This document shows positions 28,162 through 38,350 of a stretch of 64,000 nt of DNA, one piece after another; positions within the stretch are counted from its first letter, which is position 1; the number at the start of each line of letters is the position of its first letter. This stretch comes from Comamonas testosteroni (lineage in GTDB: Bacteria > Pseudomonadota > Gammaproteobacteria > Burkholderiales > Burkholderiaceae_C), in contig NZ_AWOR01000068.1 in NCBI RefSeq assembly GCF_000761245.1, forward strand, positions 62,001 through 126,000. The letters are read 5' to 3'. The translations under genes and the position numbers were made by a program. A model generated the notes under the pieces. The model did no database searches. It saw only the letters and a program-made list of their open reading frames with translations, and was not told where the DNA came from.

Positions 28162-28263
28162 AGAATCGATAAGCACAACAAAGCTCGAGGTCACCATGGC
28201 CTTGTCGCGCGGTCATCAGGTCTTTGCCGTACCATCCAGACCCTTGCTTGATAGGTACAAGCC

Positions 28264-30048
28264 ATGATCCGGATCGCAGAACTCAAACTCCCTCTCTCGG
28301 CGGTTGAATACCACCCCGAGAACCACACCGAATATCAGCCCACGGACAAGCTCACGCAGCTCGCGGCCGAGCGTCTGGGCATTCCATCCTCCGCCATTGC
28401 CAAGCTGCATGTGCACAAGCGCAGCTTCGATGCGCGCAAGGCGGAACTGCTGGCCGTCTACATTGTCGATATCACGCTGGCCGACGAAGGCCAGGAAGCT
28501 GCGCTGCTGACGCAGTTTGCCGACCATCCCCATGTCAATCCCACGCCCGACATGAGCTGGAAACCCGTGGGCCAGGCCCCGGCGGATCTGGACGAGCGCC
28601 CCGTGGTCGTGGGCTTTGGCCCCTGCGGCATGTTTGCCGGACTGGTGCTGGCCCAGATGGGCTTCAAGCCCATCGTGCTGGAGCGCGGCAAGACCGTGCG
28701 CGAGCGCACCAAGGACACCTGGCGCCTGTGGCGCAAGCGCGAGCTGACGCCCGAGTCCAATGTGCAGTACGGCGAAGGCGGCGCCGGCACCTTCTCCGAC
28801 GGCAAGCTCTATAGCCAGATCAAGGACCCGCGCCATCTGGGCCGCAAGGTGCTGACCGAGTTCGTGACCTATGGTGCTCCGCCCGAAATTCTCTACGCGG
28901 CTCACCCCCATATCGGAACTTTCAAGCTGGTCAAGCTGGTCGAAGGCATTCGCGAGGAAATCGTGCGCCTGGGCGGCGAAATCCGCTTCGAGCAGCGCGT
29001 GACCGATGTGCAGATCGAAGAGGTCGACGGCCAGCGCCAGCTGGTCGGCCTGCAGGTGCTCGACCAGGCCACAGGCCAAAGCTATGCGCTGCCCACCCAT
29101 CATGCCGTGATGGCGCTGGGCCACAGCTCGCGCGACACTTTTGCCATGTTCTACGAGCGCGGCGTGGCCATGGAGGCCAAGCCCTTCTCCGTGGGCTTTC
29201 GCATCGAGCATCCGCAAAGCGTGATCGACCGCGCCCGCTGGGGCAAGGATGCCGGCCACCCGCTGCTGGGCGCTGCCGACTATAAGCTGGTGCACCATGC
29301 CAAAAACGGCCGCGCCGTCTATAGCTTTTGCATGTGCCCGGGCGGCACCGTGGTGGCCGCGACCAGCGAACCCGGGCGCGTCGTCACCAACGGCATGAGC
29401 CAGTATTCGCGCGCCGAGCGCAATGCCAATGCCGGCATGGTCTGCGCCATCAGCCCCGAAGACTACCCGCAAGACGCCGAGAGCTTTGCCTGGGCCTTCG
29501 ACGGCAAGACCTTCGGCGTCGAAAAGCTGCAAAAAGGCGAGCATCACCCGCTCTCCGGCATTGTGCTGCAGCGCCAGCTGGAGTCCAAAGCCTATGTGCT
29601 CGGCGGCCAGAACTACAGTGCGCCCGGCCAGCTCGTGGGCGACTTTGTGACTGGCAAGCCATCCACCGAATTTGGCGAAGTTCAGCCCTCCTACAAGCCC
29701 GGCATCAGCCTCGGCGATCTGCACCAGGCCCTGCCCGCCTATGCGATCGAAGCCATGCGCGAGGCCCTGCCCGCCTTTGGCAAAAAGATTCGCGGCTACG
29801 ACATGAAGGATGCCGTGCTGACCGGTGTGGAAACCCGCACCTCGTCCCCGGTCAAGATCGGTCGCGGCGCCGACTTCCAGAGCGACAACACGCGCGGCCT
29901 GTACCCGGCAGGCGAAGGTGCCAGCTATGCGGGCGGCATTCTGTCGGCCGGTGTGGACGGCATCAAGGTCGGCGAGGCCGTGGCTGCGGCGATTCTCGGC
30001 GTCGAGGTGCCCTCATCGGGCGCGCGCGGCTCGGGCGGCGCCCTGTAA
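28264..30048 (+). CDS. FAD-dependent oxidoreductase of uncharacterised family (COG2509-like)
   Basis: The 594-residue protein has an N-terminal domain of about 110 residues, a dinucleotide-binding fold VVVGFGPCGMFAGLVLAQMG (about 115-135), the GEGGAGTFSDGKL segment, and a C-terminal FAD-contact region RGLYPAGEGASYAGGIL. This is the pattern of the widespread predicted FAD-utilising dehydrogenases related to HI0933/COG2509. The biochemical role is not established. It is a single gene with no obvious operon partners. Confidence 0.85.
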   Translation: MIRIAELKLPLSAVEYHPENHTEYQPTDKLTQLAAERLGIPSSAIAKLHVHKRSFDARKAELLAVYIVDITLADEGQEAALLTQFADHPHVNPTPDMSWKPVGQAPADLDERPVVVGFGPCGMFAGLVLAQMGFKPIVLERGKTVRERTKDTWRLWRKRELTPESNVQYGEGGAGTFSDGKLYSQIKDPRHLGRKVLTEFVTYGAPPEILYAAHPHIGTFKLVKLVEGIREEIVRLGGEIRFEQRVTDVQIEEVDGQRQLVGLQVLDQATGQSYALPTHHAVMALGHSSRDTFAMFYERGVAMEAKPFSVGFRIEHPQSVIDRARWGKDAGHPLLGAADYKLVHHAKNGRAVYSFCMCPGGTVVAATSEPGRVVTNGMSQYSRAERNANAGMVCAISPEDYPQDAESFAWAFDGKTFGVEKLQKGEHHPLSGIVLQRQLESKAYVLGGQNYSAPGQLVGDFVTGKPSTEFGEVQPSYKPGISLGDLHQALPAYAIEAMREALPAFGKKIRGYDMKDAVLTGVETRTSSPVKIGRGADFQSDNTRGLYPAGEGASYAGGILSAGVDGIKVGEAVAAAILGVEVPSSGARGSGGAL

Positions 30049-30225
30049 GCGAGGCAGACAGCCACGCTGCACCCACTCTCAGGCATGCCAGCCCTGCTGC
30101 TGGCTGCCTTTGATGGGTACTTCCATGCCAGACGTCATGGCCCTACAGGTTTTGGGACGCTGACTGACATTGCGCCAGGCTTGGCATCGGTACGCTGGGG
30201 GCTTCATCGCACGCCAAGCGTCACC

Positions 30226-30780
30226 ATGAAACCTCTGCGACTCGCACCTGCCTCTTTAACCCTGGGACTGGCCTGCTGGCTGGCTGCCACCAGCGCCAGC
30301 GCACAAACTAGCGATTCAACTACCGCCGACAAGCCCTCTGCGCTGTCGGGCTGGATGTTTGGCTACGCCCCCCTGGACTGGCATTTCTCCGATGCCAAAA
30401 AGGAAAACGATTTCGAGCCCGACGAACAAAAGCATGCCTATGTCTGGCTGATCCAGGCCGAGAAGGAGCTGGACGAACGCCATATCGCAGGCTTTGCCTA
30501 TTTCAAGAATTCATTTGGCCAGCCCAGCCAGTACGCCTACTACGGCTGGCGCTTCAGACCGTTTGACAGCGTGCCAGGCCTTTTCTTCAAGGTCACGGGC
30601 GGCATCATTCACGGCTACAAGTTTCCGTACAACAAGAAGATCCCGTTCAACAACCGGCATGGCTGGGGCATCACGGCCATTCCGGCCGTGGGCTATGACT
30701 TCAATCGGAACTGGGGAGCCCAGATCAATGTGCTGGGCAATGCCGGCGTGATGTTCCAGCTCAACTACACGGTTCGCTAG
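30226..30780 (+). CDS. PagP-like outer-membrane beta-barrel protein
   Basis: The start at 30226 gives 184 residues with a signal peptide (LGLACWLAATSASAQ). The mature part has alternating strands with aromatic residues typical of a small eight-strand barrel: HAYVWLIQAEKELDERHIAGFAY, YAYYGWRFRPF, PFNNRHGWGITAIPAVGY and a final NAGVMFQLNYTVR. The GWGITAIPAVGYDF segment and overall size resemble PagP-like lipid A palmitoyltransferases; related Betaproteobacterial proteins are sometimes labelled glycerol-3-phosphate transporters. The family call is moderate and no activity is shown. Confidence 0.55.
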   Translation: MKPLRLAPASLTLGLACWLAATSASAQTSDSTTADKPSALSGWMFGYAPLDWHFSDAKKENDFEPDEQKHAYVWLIQAEKELDERHIAGFAYFKNSFGQPSQYAYYGWRFRPFDSVPGLFFKVTGGIIHGYKFPYNKKIPFNNRHGWGITAIPAVGYDFNRNWGAQINVLGNAGVMFQLNYTVR

Positions 30781-30798
30781 GCCGTCGGATACGACCTG

Positions 30799-31593
30799 TC
30801 AGGCTCCGCGCAGCCTGACGAAGTCGGGCGCACGCTTTTCCAGAAAGGCCGCAATGCCTTCGCGGGACTCCTCGCTGCCCTGGGCCTCGACCATGTAGTC
30901 AGCCTCCAGCGCCAGCTGCTGCTCCAGGCTGTGGCTGTGGGCCACGCGGCACAGTGCCTTGATACGCGCGGTCGCCACCTCCGGCCCCTGGGCCAGCTGC
31001 CGCGCCAGCTCCAGCGCTTGGGCCAAGGCCTGGCCCGGCTCCGTCAAACGGTTGATGCAGCCATACGCATGCATGCGCTCGCCGCTGATGCGCTCACCCG
31101 TCATGCAGAGCTCGGTCAGCAACTGACGGGACATGAACTCGGCCAGAAACGACGTCGCGCCACCGTCGGGGGTGAGGCCGACCTTTACATAGGCCACCGA
31201 GAAAACCGCAGACCTTGCCGCCACCAGCATGTCGCAAGCCATGGCCAGAGACAGGCCCGCACCCGCGGCAGCACCCTCCACCGCCGCGATCACGGGCTTG
31301 GGGCAGTCGCGTATGGCACGCATCAGATGGTTGAGATCCTCGAGCCTGAGACGGCGCTCGGCCAGCGGCATCTCGCGCCGCGTCGCCAGCTGGTTCAGAT
31401 CGCCGCCAGCGCAGAAATGACCGCCCTCGCCCGTGAGGATCACAGCGGCCACCGAGGCATCGGTGCCGGCCGCACGCAGCGCTTCCATGACCGCGTGGTA
31501 ATACTCGGGCGACAGCGCATTGCGCGCGGCCTGGTTGTTGTTGGAGAGAACGAGAACAGCGCCTTCGCGGCGGGTGACAAGAGCAGGATTCAC
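30799..31593 (-). CDS. Enoyl-CoA hydratase/isomerase family protein
   Basis: The 264-residue crotonase-fold protein has the two oxyanion-hole segments GHFCAGGDLNQL (about 58-70) and AVEGAAAGAGLSLAMACDM (about 104-122). The following VGLTPDGGATSFL has Asp where some hydratases carry their second glutamate, so it may be an isomerase or act on an aromatic acyl-CoA rather than perform standard beta-oxidation. Its 3' end is convergent with the PagP-like gene, 18 bases away. No acyl-CoA genes lie beside it. Confidence 0.88.
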   Translation of the reverse strand: MNPALVTRREGAVLVLSNNNQAARNALSPEYYHAVMEALRAAGTDASVAAVILTGEGGHFCAGGDLNQLATRREMPLAERRLRLEDLNHLMRAIRDCPKPVIAAVEGAAAGAGLSLAMACDMLVAARSAVFSVAYVKVGLTPDGGATSFLAEFMSRQLLTELCMTGERISGERMHAYGCINRLTEPGQALAQALELARQLAQGPEVATARIKALCRVAHSHSLEQQLALEADYMVEAQGSEESREGIAAFLEKRAPDFVRLRGA

Positions 31594-31679
31594 GGCAAAC
31601 CTCCTGCATCCGACTCTAGCGATGCCGGCATGGCCCGCCTAGCGGGCTTATGCCATCTCTTGTCACCTAGCGGACGCCC

Positions 31680-32048
31680 TCAGCGGCGCGGCCCCCAATG
31701 GCCACCGCCATGATGCCAGCCTCCAGGGCCATGGTTCCAGCCCCCTTCATGCCAGCCGTAGCCGGGACGTGGCGGCATGGCCCAGCGACCGGGACGCCAG
31801 TTGTAGCGTCCGCCGCCCCAGCCCCAGGAGCCGCCGATCCAGACATAGGCCGGCGAGGGAGCCACCGGGATCACCTCGTTGATCAGGGGAGGCGGGGCCA
31901 TGGGTGCATAGACGTCGCCCGCGACCACCTCGCCTCCATAAGCCGGATAGGCCGGGGCCACCACGCAGCCCGTAAGCAGGGCGGCCGAGCCACCCAGCAG
32001 CAAGACCGGCAGCAGTCGGCGGGTCATGGTTTGAGAGATGAAGGACAT
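31680..32048 (-). CDS. YXWGXW-type repeat lipoprotein
   Basis: The ATG at 32048 follows an AGGAG site and gives 122 residues. A lipoprotein signal (LPVLLLGGSAALLTGC) places Cys at about residue 28. The mature protein is rich in Tyr, Trp, Gly, His and Pro with repeating units such as YVWIGGSWGWGGG, GRWAMPP, GYGWHEGGWNHGPGGWHHG and HWGPRR, the YXWGXW repeat pattern of Burkholderiales envelope proteins. Function is unknown. The histidine-rich end may bind metal, which is speculation. Confidence 0.8.
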   Translation of the reverse strand: MSFISQTMTRRLLPVLLLGGSAALLTGCVVAPAYPAYGGEVVAGDVYAPMAPPPLINEVIPVAPSPAYVWIGGSWGWGGGRYNWRPGRWAMPPRPGYGWHEGGWNHGPGGWHHGGGHWGPRR

Positions 32049-32094
32049 CACAACTCCTGAAAGTCCGGGGGACATGTATATGCTCTTACAACGC

Positions 32095-32125
32095 AAAAGC
32101 CCCTGCCAGTTGTTGACAGGGGCTT
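32095..32125 (-). terminator. Probable intrinsic terminator of htpX
   Basis: AAGCCCCTG (32097-32105) pairs with CAGGGGCTT (32117-32125); on the minus strand the stem runs into TTTT. It lies 49 bases past the htpX stop and before the lipoprotein gene. Confidence 0.65.
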
Positions 32126-32173
32126 GTGAAGCAGCGGTAAAGACCGGCTACTGCCGTTTACACATGTGTACGC

Positions 32174-33046
32174 TTAACGGGCGTTTTGCAGTGCAGCAAT
32201 GCGCTGCTCGATGGGCGGGTGGGTGGAGAACAGCTGGCCGATGCCGCCGGCAATGCCCATGGCCGCCACGCTCTTGGGCAGCTCGCCCGGATGCATGCCG
32301 CCCAGACGGGCCAGCGCATTCATCATGGGCTGCTTGCGACCCATGAGCTGCGCGGCGCCCGCGTCGGCGCGGAACTCACGCTGGCGCGAGAACCAGGCCA
32401 CGATCATGGCGGCGACAAAGCCCAGCAAGATATCCAGCACCACGGTGGTGATCATGTAGCCGATGCCGGGGCCCGAGCTTTGCTCGTCGTTGCGGCGCAG
32501 GAAGGAGTCGACCGCATAGCCGATCACGCGCGAGAGGAAGACCACAAAGGTGTTCATCACGCCCTGGATCAGCGTCATGGTCACCATGTCGCCATTGGCG
32601 ATGTGGGCCACTTCGTGACCGATCACGGCCTCGACCTCTTCGCGCGTCATGCCTTCAAGCAGCCCTGTGGACACCGCCACCAGGGCCGAGTTCTTGAAGG
32701 CGCCGGTCGCAAAGGCGTTGGGCTCGCCCTCATAGATGCCGACTTCGGGCATGCCGATGCCGGCCTTCTCGGCAAAGCCGCGCACGGTGTTGACGATCCA
32801 GGCCTCATCGGCGTTGCGCGGCTCGTTGATGACCTGCACGCCCGACGTCCACTTGGCCATGGGTTTGGAGATCAGCAGCGAGATGATGGCGCCGCCAAAG
32901 CCCATGATGAAGGCAAAGCCCAGCAGGGCGCCCAGGTTGAGGCCGTTGGCAGTGAGGTAGCGGTTGACGCCCAGCAAGCTGGCGACAATGCCCAATACCG
33001 CCACCACGGCGATATTGGTCAATAGAAATAAGGCAATACGTTTCAT
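32174..33046 (-). CDS. htpX: Membrane-bound zinc metalloprotease HtpX
   Basis: The start [11 protein letters not shown] at 33046 is used, with GGAG 10 bases before it; 290 residues match HtpX. Zinc-binding HEVAH is at residues 144-148, with the third ligand Glu in FRADAGAA further on. Two N-terminal and two central membrane helices anchor it in the inner membrane. It degrades misfolded membrane proteins in concert with FtsH and is usually induced by envelope stress. Confidence 0.95.
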   Translation of the reverse strand: MKRIALFLLTNIAVVAVLGIVASLLGVNRYLTANGLNLGALLGFAFIMGFGGAIISLLISKPMAKWTSGVQVINEPRNADEAWIVNTVRGFAEKAGIGMPEVGIYEGEPNAFATGAFKNSALVAVSTGLLEGMTREEVEAVIGHEVAHIANGDMVTMTLIQGVMNTFVVFLSRVIGYAVDSFLRRNDEQSSGPGIGYMITTVVLDILLGFVAAMIVAWFSRQREFRADAGAAQLMGRKQPMMNALARLGGMHPGELPKSVAAMGIAGGIGQLFSTHPPIEQRIAALQNAR

Positions 33047-33119
33047 CGAGGGTGTACTCCACACAGGGGACAAAATGGCCAGAACCCCTGAGGCACCGCC
33101 TGTGCAGGACGAATGCGCA

Positions 33120-33992
33120 TCAAGCCAGTTCTCTTTCTGGCAGTACCCGTTGTTGTGTTGTTTGTGCGGTACGTGGGGCTCGGAAAACTAGAGAGTCATC
33201 ATAGAAGGAAAAGTTCTGGTTTTGCAGGCACCAGTCCGGGATTCCCAATATGGGAATTGGTAGATAGGGCTTGCTGGCCAGATTGCAAGACTGGGTCCTC
33301 AACTGATCGTCCAGCCAGCCGTCGGCCTCGGCCAGCGATGTCAGGCGCGGCGCCTGCTCCAGCGGCACGCAGATCACATGTGCGGTGATGGCCTTGCGCG
33401 GCTGGACCAGCTTTTCCAGCAGTGCATGGCCTATGGGAAGGAGGCGCGCCTGCTGCCACAGCGCACGCCGGCCCACGAACAGTTCCTGCCAGCGCTTGTC
33501 GCGCAGCGCATCGCACAGGGCCTGCGGCGCCAGCAGCAGGCCGCCGTTTTCGTCCAGCACCGTGATCGAGTCGCGCAGGCGCCCGCGCTGCGCTCCCACA
33601 CCCTGGCGCGCTATCTCGGCCGCCTGCAGCGCGTTGAGCCGCTGCTTGAGCAGCGGCCAGTGCAGCCAGATCAGGCCGTTGAAGAAGTCATGCAGATTGT
33701 CGCGCGTGGGAATGCTGCGCCGGCTGTGGATGAATGCCTCATAGGCCTGACCGGCAGGCAATGCCTCTTGCGGCAAAAAGTGCCAGCCATGATCGCTCAG
33801 GGCCGGGGGCAGCCTGTCATTGAGCGCTAGGTACACAGGCATCCCTTTCGCAATGCGCTCCGCCATCGACCGCCCGGCAGAGGCCAGGCAGCTGAGCCAG
33901 GGGCGTGACCAGTCGATCGCCAAAAATGCCTCGGCATCACTGGCGCTCGATAGGCCCGGACATGCGGTGCGCAGCGGATTCATGCATTCCAT
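33120..33992 (-). CDS. DUF3025 family protein
   Basis: The 290-residue protein (or 287 from the internal ATG at 33983) has the DUF3025 hallmark [23 protein letters not shown] at about residues 97-119 and a [10 protein letters not shown] segment. No function is known for the family. It follows the NYN gene on the same strand by 4 bases, so the two are probably co-transcribed. Confidence 0.75.
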   Translation of the reverse strand: MECMNPLRTACPGLSSASDAEAFLAIDWSRPWLSCLASAGRSMAERIAKGMPVYLALNDRLPPALSDHGWHFLPQEALPAGQAYEAFIHSRRSIPTRDNLHDFFNGLIWLHWPLLKQRLNALQAAEIARQGVGAQRGRLRDSITVLDENGGLLLAPQALCDALRDKRWQELFVGRRALWQQARLLPIGHALLEKLVQPRKAITAHVICVPLEQAPRLTSLAEADGWLDDQLRTQSCNLASKPYLPIPILGIPDWCLQNQNFSFYDDSLVFRAPRTAQTTQQRVLPERELA

Positions 33993-33996
33993 GCCG

Positions 33997-34899
33997 CTAT
34001 TTTGGCGGTGGCATTGCGGCCGAGATGCTCTGGGGCGACGCTGCTTTCTTCAGGCGCTTGTCGCGCACGGCGACTCGCGAAGTGCCTTCATCGCGGAATT
34101 CAAATGCCTGAATTGCCGCCAGCAGCTTGCTCAAGGAAGGGTAGCCATAGTTGCGCGCATCAAAAGACAGCTTGTTGCCGATATGCGTGCCCAGCTTACC
34201 CACCAACGCCCACCCGGCTTCATCTTGGGTAGCCTTCACCGCATCCCGCAACATCGCCAGCAGCTTGGTGTTCTGGCGCAGCAAATTGGTCGGCACCGGC
34301 GCCGGAGTCGCCGGCTCCGCAGAGCTTGGTGCTTTTTCAAGGATGGCAGGCACGGCCGTCACAGCCGCGACAAGGCTGGCAGATGACTGCGGCAACGCTT
34401 CCCCCGCATATTCTTCCAACTCGCGGCGTTCACTGCGGCTGACAATGCCGTCGCCCAGCTCCTTGAGCGCATCGAAATACAGAAAGCGCGAGCAGGCGTT
34501 GACGAAAGCCTTGGGTGTCTGCTCCGCACCGAATCCGTAGACGGCAGCGCCCTTGGCGCGCAGATGCATGACCAGCGGCGTGAAGTCGGCGTCCGAGGAG
34601 ACGATGCCGAAGGCATCGGGCTTTTCGGTATAGAGCAGCTCCATGGCATCCACCGTCATGGCCATGTCGGTCGCGTTCTTGCCCTTGGAGTAATCGAACT
34701 GCTGCATGGGCCGCACGGCATATTCGAGCAGCTTGCTCTGCCAGCCATGCAGACCGGCCTTGGTCCAGTTGCCATAGGCACGGCGGATATTGATCAGGCC
34801 GAAGGTGGACAGCTCGGTCAATATCTCGTCAATCATCTCCGCGGGCGCGTTGTCCGCATCGATCAGCAAGGCAATCCTGGGCTGGACATCGTTGGGCAT
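33997..34899 (-). CDS. NYN-domain (PIN-like) putative ribonuclease with C-terminal OST-HTH-type domain
   Basis: The start at 34899 (MPNDVQPRIALLIDADN) follows AGGAG by 7 bases and gives 300 residues. The NYN/LabA domain is in the first 160 residues: LLIDADNAPAEM, KGKNATDMAMTVDAMEL and FGIVSSDADFTPLV carry the acidic residues that would bind metal. The C-terminal 80 residues (LLRQNTKLLAMLRDAVKATQ, ARNYGYPSLSKLLAAI) match the RNA-binding OST-HTH/LOTUS type. An RNA-cleaving role is expected from the family, not shown here. Confidence 0.82.
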   Translation of the reverse strand: MPNDVQPRIALLIDADNAPAEMIDEILTELSTFGLINIRRAYGNWTKAGLHGWQSKLLEYAVRPMQQFDYSKGKNATDMAMTVDAMELLYTEKPDAFGIVSSDADFTPLVMHLRAKGAAVYGFGAEQTPKAFVNACSRFLYFDALKELGDGIVSRSERRELEEYAGEALPQSSASLVAAVTAVPAILEKAPSSAEPATPAPVPTNLLRQNTKLLAMLRDAVKATQDEAGWALVGKLGTHIGNKLSFDARNYGYPSLSKLLAAIQAFEFRDEGTSRVAVRDKRLKKAASPQSISAAMPPPK

Positions 34900-34956
34900 G
34901 CAATCTCCTGAGCGCTGTTTGGCCAAGCCTAACCGAGGCCTTGCGCAAAGCCAAAT

Positions 34957-35050
34957 TAAAAAAGGAGCAGCTTGCGCAACTCCCTTCTAAATTTCAGAAC
35001 GAAAACACCTTCAATTCAATTGAACACAGGCGCTTGCAGCTACTGTTTTT
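34957..35050. repeat. Palindromic intergenic repeat, copy C
   Basis: Left arm AGGAGCAGCTTGCGC (34963-34977) and right arm GCGCTTGCAGCTACT (35030-35044) are imperfect complements flanked by A-run and T-run. The right end overlaps the pyrC stop codon (35049-35051). It can act as the terminator of pyrC on the minus strand. Confidence 0.65.
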
Positions 35051-36089
35051 AATCCAGCATCTTCCAGGGCAGGGCTTCGCCAAAGCGCAGCGGCTTGAGC
35101 TGCGCACCTTCGCCGTATGCAAAGCTCACGGGCGGCGTCCAGCTTTCCTTGACCAGGGTGATGGTGTCGGTGTTGCGGGGCAGGCCGTAGAAATCGGCGC
35201 CGTTGAAGGAGGCAAAGGCTTCGAGCTTGTCCAGGGCGCCGACGCCGTCAAACACCTCGGCATACATCTCGATGGCGGCGTGGGCGCTGTAGCAGCCGGC
35301 GCAGCCGGTCGCGGCTTCCTTCAGGTGCGCGGCGTGAGGAGCGCTGTCCGTGCCCAGGAAGAACTTGCGGCTGCCGCTGGTGGCGGCCTGCACCAGCGCC
35401 AGGCGATGGGTTTCGCGCTTCAGCACCGGCAGGCAATAGAAGTGCGGGCGCACGCCGCCCAGGAAGATGGCATTGCGGTTGAACAGCAGATGCTGGGGCG
35501 TGATGGTCGCTGCCAGGAAATCATCGGCTGCGGCCACGTACTCGGCGGCTTCCTTGGTCGTCACATGCTCCATGACGATCTTGAGCTCGGGGAAATCCTT
35601 GCGCAGAGGCTTGAGCTGCTGCTCGATGAACACGGCTTCGCGGTCGAACAGGTCGATGCTCTGATCGGTCACTTCACCGTGCACCAGCAGCACCAGGCCT
35701 TCGCGCTGCATGGCCTCCAGCGTCGGGTAGATCTTGCGCAGATCGGTCACGCCGTGGTCGGAATTGGTCGTGGCACCTGCGGGGTAGAGCTTGCAGGCCA
35801 CCACGCCGGCTGCCTTGGCATGCACGATTTCCTCGGGACCCAGGTTGTCCGTCAGATACAGCGTCATCAGCGGCTGGAACCGGCTGCCTGCGGGCACGGC
35901 CGACAGAATGCGGGCGCGGTAGTCCGCTGCCATCTCCGCCGTGGTGACCGGGGGCTTGAGGTTGGGCATGATGATGGCACGGCCCATCTGGCGGGCAGTG
36001 TGCGGCACCACGCAGCGCATGGCATCGCCATCGCGCACATGCAAGTGCCAGTCATCGGGGCGGGTAATCGTGATGGTCTGCTGAGTCAT
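35049..36089 (-). CDS. pyrC: Dihydroorotase, type II (E. coli PyrC-like)
   Basis: The 346-residue enzyme has the zinc-binding DWHLHVRDG (His15, His17), the carbamylated Lys100 in ACKLYPAG, and later metal or substrate residues in [15 protein letters not shown] and FLGTDSAPH. It closes carbamoyl-aspartate to dihydroorotate in pyrimidine synthesis. Length and motifs are those of the short class II enzyme. It is a single-gene unit. Confidence 0.95.
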   Translation of the reverse strand: MTQQTITITRPDDWHLHVRDGDAMRCVVPHTARQMGRAIIMPNLKPPVTTAEMAADYRARILSAVPAGSRFQPLMTLYLTDNLGPEEIVHAKAAGVVACKLYPAGATTNSDHGVTDLRKIYPTLEAMQREGLVLLVHGEVTDQSIDLFDREAVFIEQQLKPLRKDFPELKIVMEHVTTKEAAEYVAAADDFLAATITPQHLLFNRNAIFLGGVRPHFYCLPVLKRETHRLALVQAATSGSRKFFLGTDSAPHAAHLKEAATGCAGCYSAHAAIEMYAEVFDGVGALDKLEAFASFNGADFYGLPRNTDTITLVKESWTPPVSFAYGEGAQLKPLRFGEALPWKMLD

Positions 36090-36248
36090 GGCCGATATTG
36101 TCCCATCTTCCCTGACGACAGTCCTGCAGCCACGCGCGTGCGCATGCGGACCATGGCGGGTGCGGGCAGGGCCCAGGCTTCATCCGAGCGGCATTTCTCT
36201 GGCGTTTGGCGCAGAAATCCTCAAAAATGAGGCCAAGGAGGAGGTCTT

Positions 36249-37355
36249 ATGTCTGTTCCTCAAGCTCTGGCCGGCACACCTTTGCGCACCGACTTTCTCA
36301 GCGCCAGCGATGCAGCCCGGCTGGTCGCGCGCATCGGCATCACCCAGGTGCTGCGCCTGATCAGCCAAGCCCTGGAGGCCGACTTCGGCCGCTGGCAGGA
36401 CTTCGACAAAAGCGCGCGTACGGCCGCCCATTCCGCCAGCGGCGTGATCGAGCTGATGCCGGTGGCCGATGCGCGGGACTACGCCTTCAAATACGTCAAC
36501 GGCCACCCGCACAATCCGCGCCTGGGCCTGCCCACGGTGATGGCCTTCGGCGCGCTGGCCGATGTCGCCACCGGCATGCCGCGCTTTGTCAGCGAGCTGA
36601 CGCTGACCACGGCCTTGCGCACCGCTGCCACATCCGCCATGGCCGCGCGTCATCTGGCGCGCACCGGCAACCGCAGCATGGCGCTGATAGGCAATGGCTC
36701 GCAAAGTGAATTTCAGGCCCTGGCCTTCATGGAGCTGCTGGGCGTGCGCGAGCTGCGCCTGTTCGACATCGACCCTGCAGCCTCGCAAAAGCTGCTGCGC
36801 AACCTGCAGCCGTTCCTGCCCGGCTTTTGCGCCACGGCCATCGTCTGCACCAGCGTGCGGGACGCAGTGGCCGGCACGGACATCGTGACCACCGTCACCG
36901 CCGACAAGACCCACGCCACCATCATCCCCGGGCATTTGCTGGAGCCCGGCATGCATATCAATGCCGTGGGCGGAGATTGCCCCGGCAAGACAGAGTTCGA
37001 TGCCAGCGCCCTGCAACGTGCACAGGTCTTTGTCGAGTACGAGCCGCAGACGCGCATCGAGGGCGAGCTGCAGCAAATGCCTGCCGACTTTGCCGTGACC
37101 GAGCTGTGGCGCGTGCTGCAAAAGCTGGCGCCGGGCCGGACATCGGCCGACCAGATCACCTTGTTCGACTCCGTGGGCTTCGCACTGGAGGACTACTCGG
37201 CGCTGCGCACCATGCATAGCCTGGCGCAAGGCGCGGGCCTGCTGTCCCAGATCGAGCTGGTGCCGGAGCTCGCCGACCCCAAGGACCTGTTTGCCATGGT
37301 GAGACAGGCATCGAATCCCCAGATCATCAATCTTGCGGCCCGTAAGACGGCCTGA
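36249..37355 (+). CDS. Ornithine cyclodeaminase family protein
   Basis: The 368-residue protein belongs to the ornithine cyclodeaminase/mu-crystallin family: the DARDYAFKYVNGHPHNPRLG segment and the NAD-binding MALIGNGSQSEFQALAF (about 155-170), then ITTVTADK-like and AVGGDCPGKTEFD. Ornithine cyclodeaminases convert ornithine to proline and ammonia. The arginase gene starts 13 bases later, so the pair would take arginine to proline. The start is preceded by GGAGG at 36238-36242. Confidence 0.88.
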   Translation: MSVPQALAGTPLRTDFLSASDAARLVARIGITQVLRLISQALEADFGRWQDFDKSARTAAHSASGVIELMPVADARDYAFKYVNGHPHNPRLGLPTVMAFGALADVATGMPRFVSELTLTTALRTAATSAMAARHLARTGNRSMALIGNGSQSEFQALAFMELLGVRELRLFDIDPAASQKLLRNLQPFLPGFCATAIVCTSVRDAVAGTDIVTTVTADKTHATIIPGHLLEPGMHINAVGGDCPGKTEFDASALQRAQVFVEYEPQTRIEGELQQMPADFAVTELWRVLQKLAPGRTSADQITLFDSVGFALEDYSALRTMHSLAQGAGLLSQIELVPELADPKDLFAMVRQASNPQIINLAARKTA

Positions 37356-37368
37356 AGCGGAGCGGCTC

Positions 37369-38322
37369 ATGGCATACACATCATCCACACTGATCGGTCT
37401 GCCCACCGATATCGGTGCCTCACGCCTTGGCGCAGCCATGGGGCCCGATGCCCTGCGTGTGGCCCAGCTCGCTCCAGCCCTTGAACGGCTGGGCGTGCAG
37501 GTCAGCGATCTGGGCAATCTGAGCGGCCCCGCCAACCCGCGTGGCGCGCGCGACGCCCAGGGCCTGCGCAATCTGGCCGAATGCCTGAGCTGGAACCGGA
37601 TCGCCCATGACGCGGTACTGCAGGTGCTGCAGCAAAACCGGCTACCCATACTGCTGGGTGGTGACCATACGCTTGCAACGGGCTCCATCAGCGCCGTGGC
37701 CCGCCATTGCCGCGCCACGGGCAAGCAGCTGCGCGTGCTCTGGCTGGACGCTCACTCGGATTGCAACACCCCCGAAAGCTCGCCCACGGGCAATCTGCAC
37801 GGCATGCCGGTGTCAAGCCTCTGCGGACTGGGGCCGACGGAGCTGGCCTCGCTGTCGGGCACGACTCCCGCCCTGCCCGCCTCATCGTTCTGTCAGATCG
37901 GCCTGCGCAGCGTGGACGAGAGCGAAAAGCACATGATCCGAGAGCTGGGGCTGGAGGTCTACGACATGCGGGCCATTGACGAGCTGGGCATGCGTGAAGT
38001 GATGCGCCGGGCACTGCTCACCTTGCTGGGACGCAACGACAGGGACATCCACCTGCATCTGAGCTTTGATGTGGACTTTCTCGATCCTGACATTGCTCCC
38101 GGCACCGGCACGCCGGTACGCGGCGGCCCCACCTACCGCGAGGCCCAGCTGTGCATGGAAATGATTGCCGACACCGGCCGTCTTGCCTCGCTGGACATTG
38201 TGGAGCTCAACCCGGCGCTGGACCTGCGCAACCAGACGGCGGAGCTGGTGGTCGATCTGGTGCAAAGCCTGTTCGGCCAGAGCACGCTGATGCGCCCCGC
38301 GCCGCAAGCGGCACTGCGCTGA
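37369..38322 (+). CDS. Arginase
   Basis: The start at 37369 gives 317 residues. Manganese-binding motifs are all present: GGDHTLATGSI, WLDAHSDCNTPESSPTGNLHG and SFDVDFLDPDIAPGTGTPV. It hydrolyses arginine to ornithine and urea. Position directly after ornithine cyclodeaminase supports arginine as substrate rather than agmatine or formiminoglutamate. Confidence 0.9.
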   Translation: MAYTSSTLIGLPTDIGASRLGAAMGPDALRVAQLAPALERLGVQVSDLGNLSGPANPRGARDAQGLRNLAECLSWNRIAHDAVLQVLQQNRLPILLGGDHTLATGSISAVARHCRATGKQLRVLWLDAHSDCNTPESSPTGNLHGMPVSSLCGLGPTELASLSGTTPALPASSFCQIGLRSVDESEKHMIRELGLEVYDMRAIDELGMREVMRRALLTLLGRNDRDIHLHLSFDVDFLDPDIAPGTGTPVRGGPTYREAQLCMEMIADTGRLASLDIVELNPALDLRNQTAELVVDLVQSLFGQSTLMRPAPQAALR

Positions 38323-38350
38323 GGCTGACACAGCACGCGCCGCAGGCAGA

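Noticed and set aside
30798..30819. Hairpin GTCAGGCT/AGCCTGAC between the PagP-like and enoyl-CoA hydratase genes as a terminator
   Set aside because: It lies in the coding end of the hydratase and has no T run on either strand, so termination is not supported.
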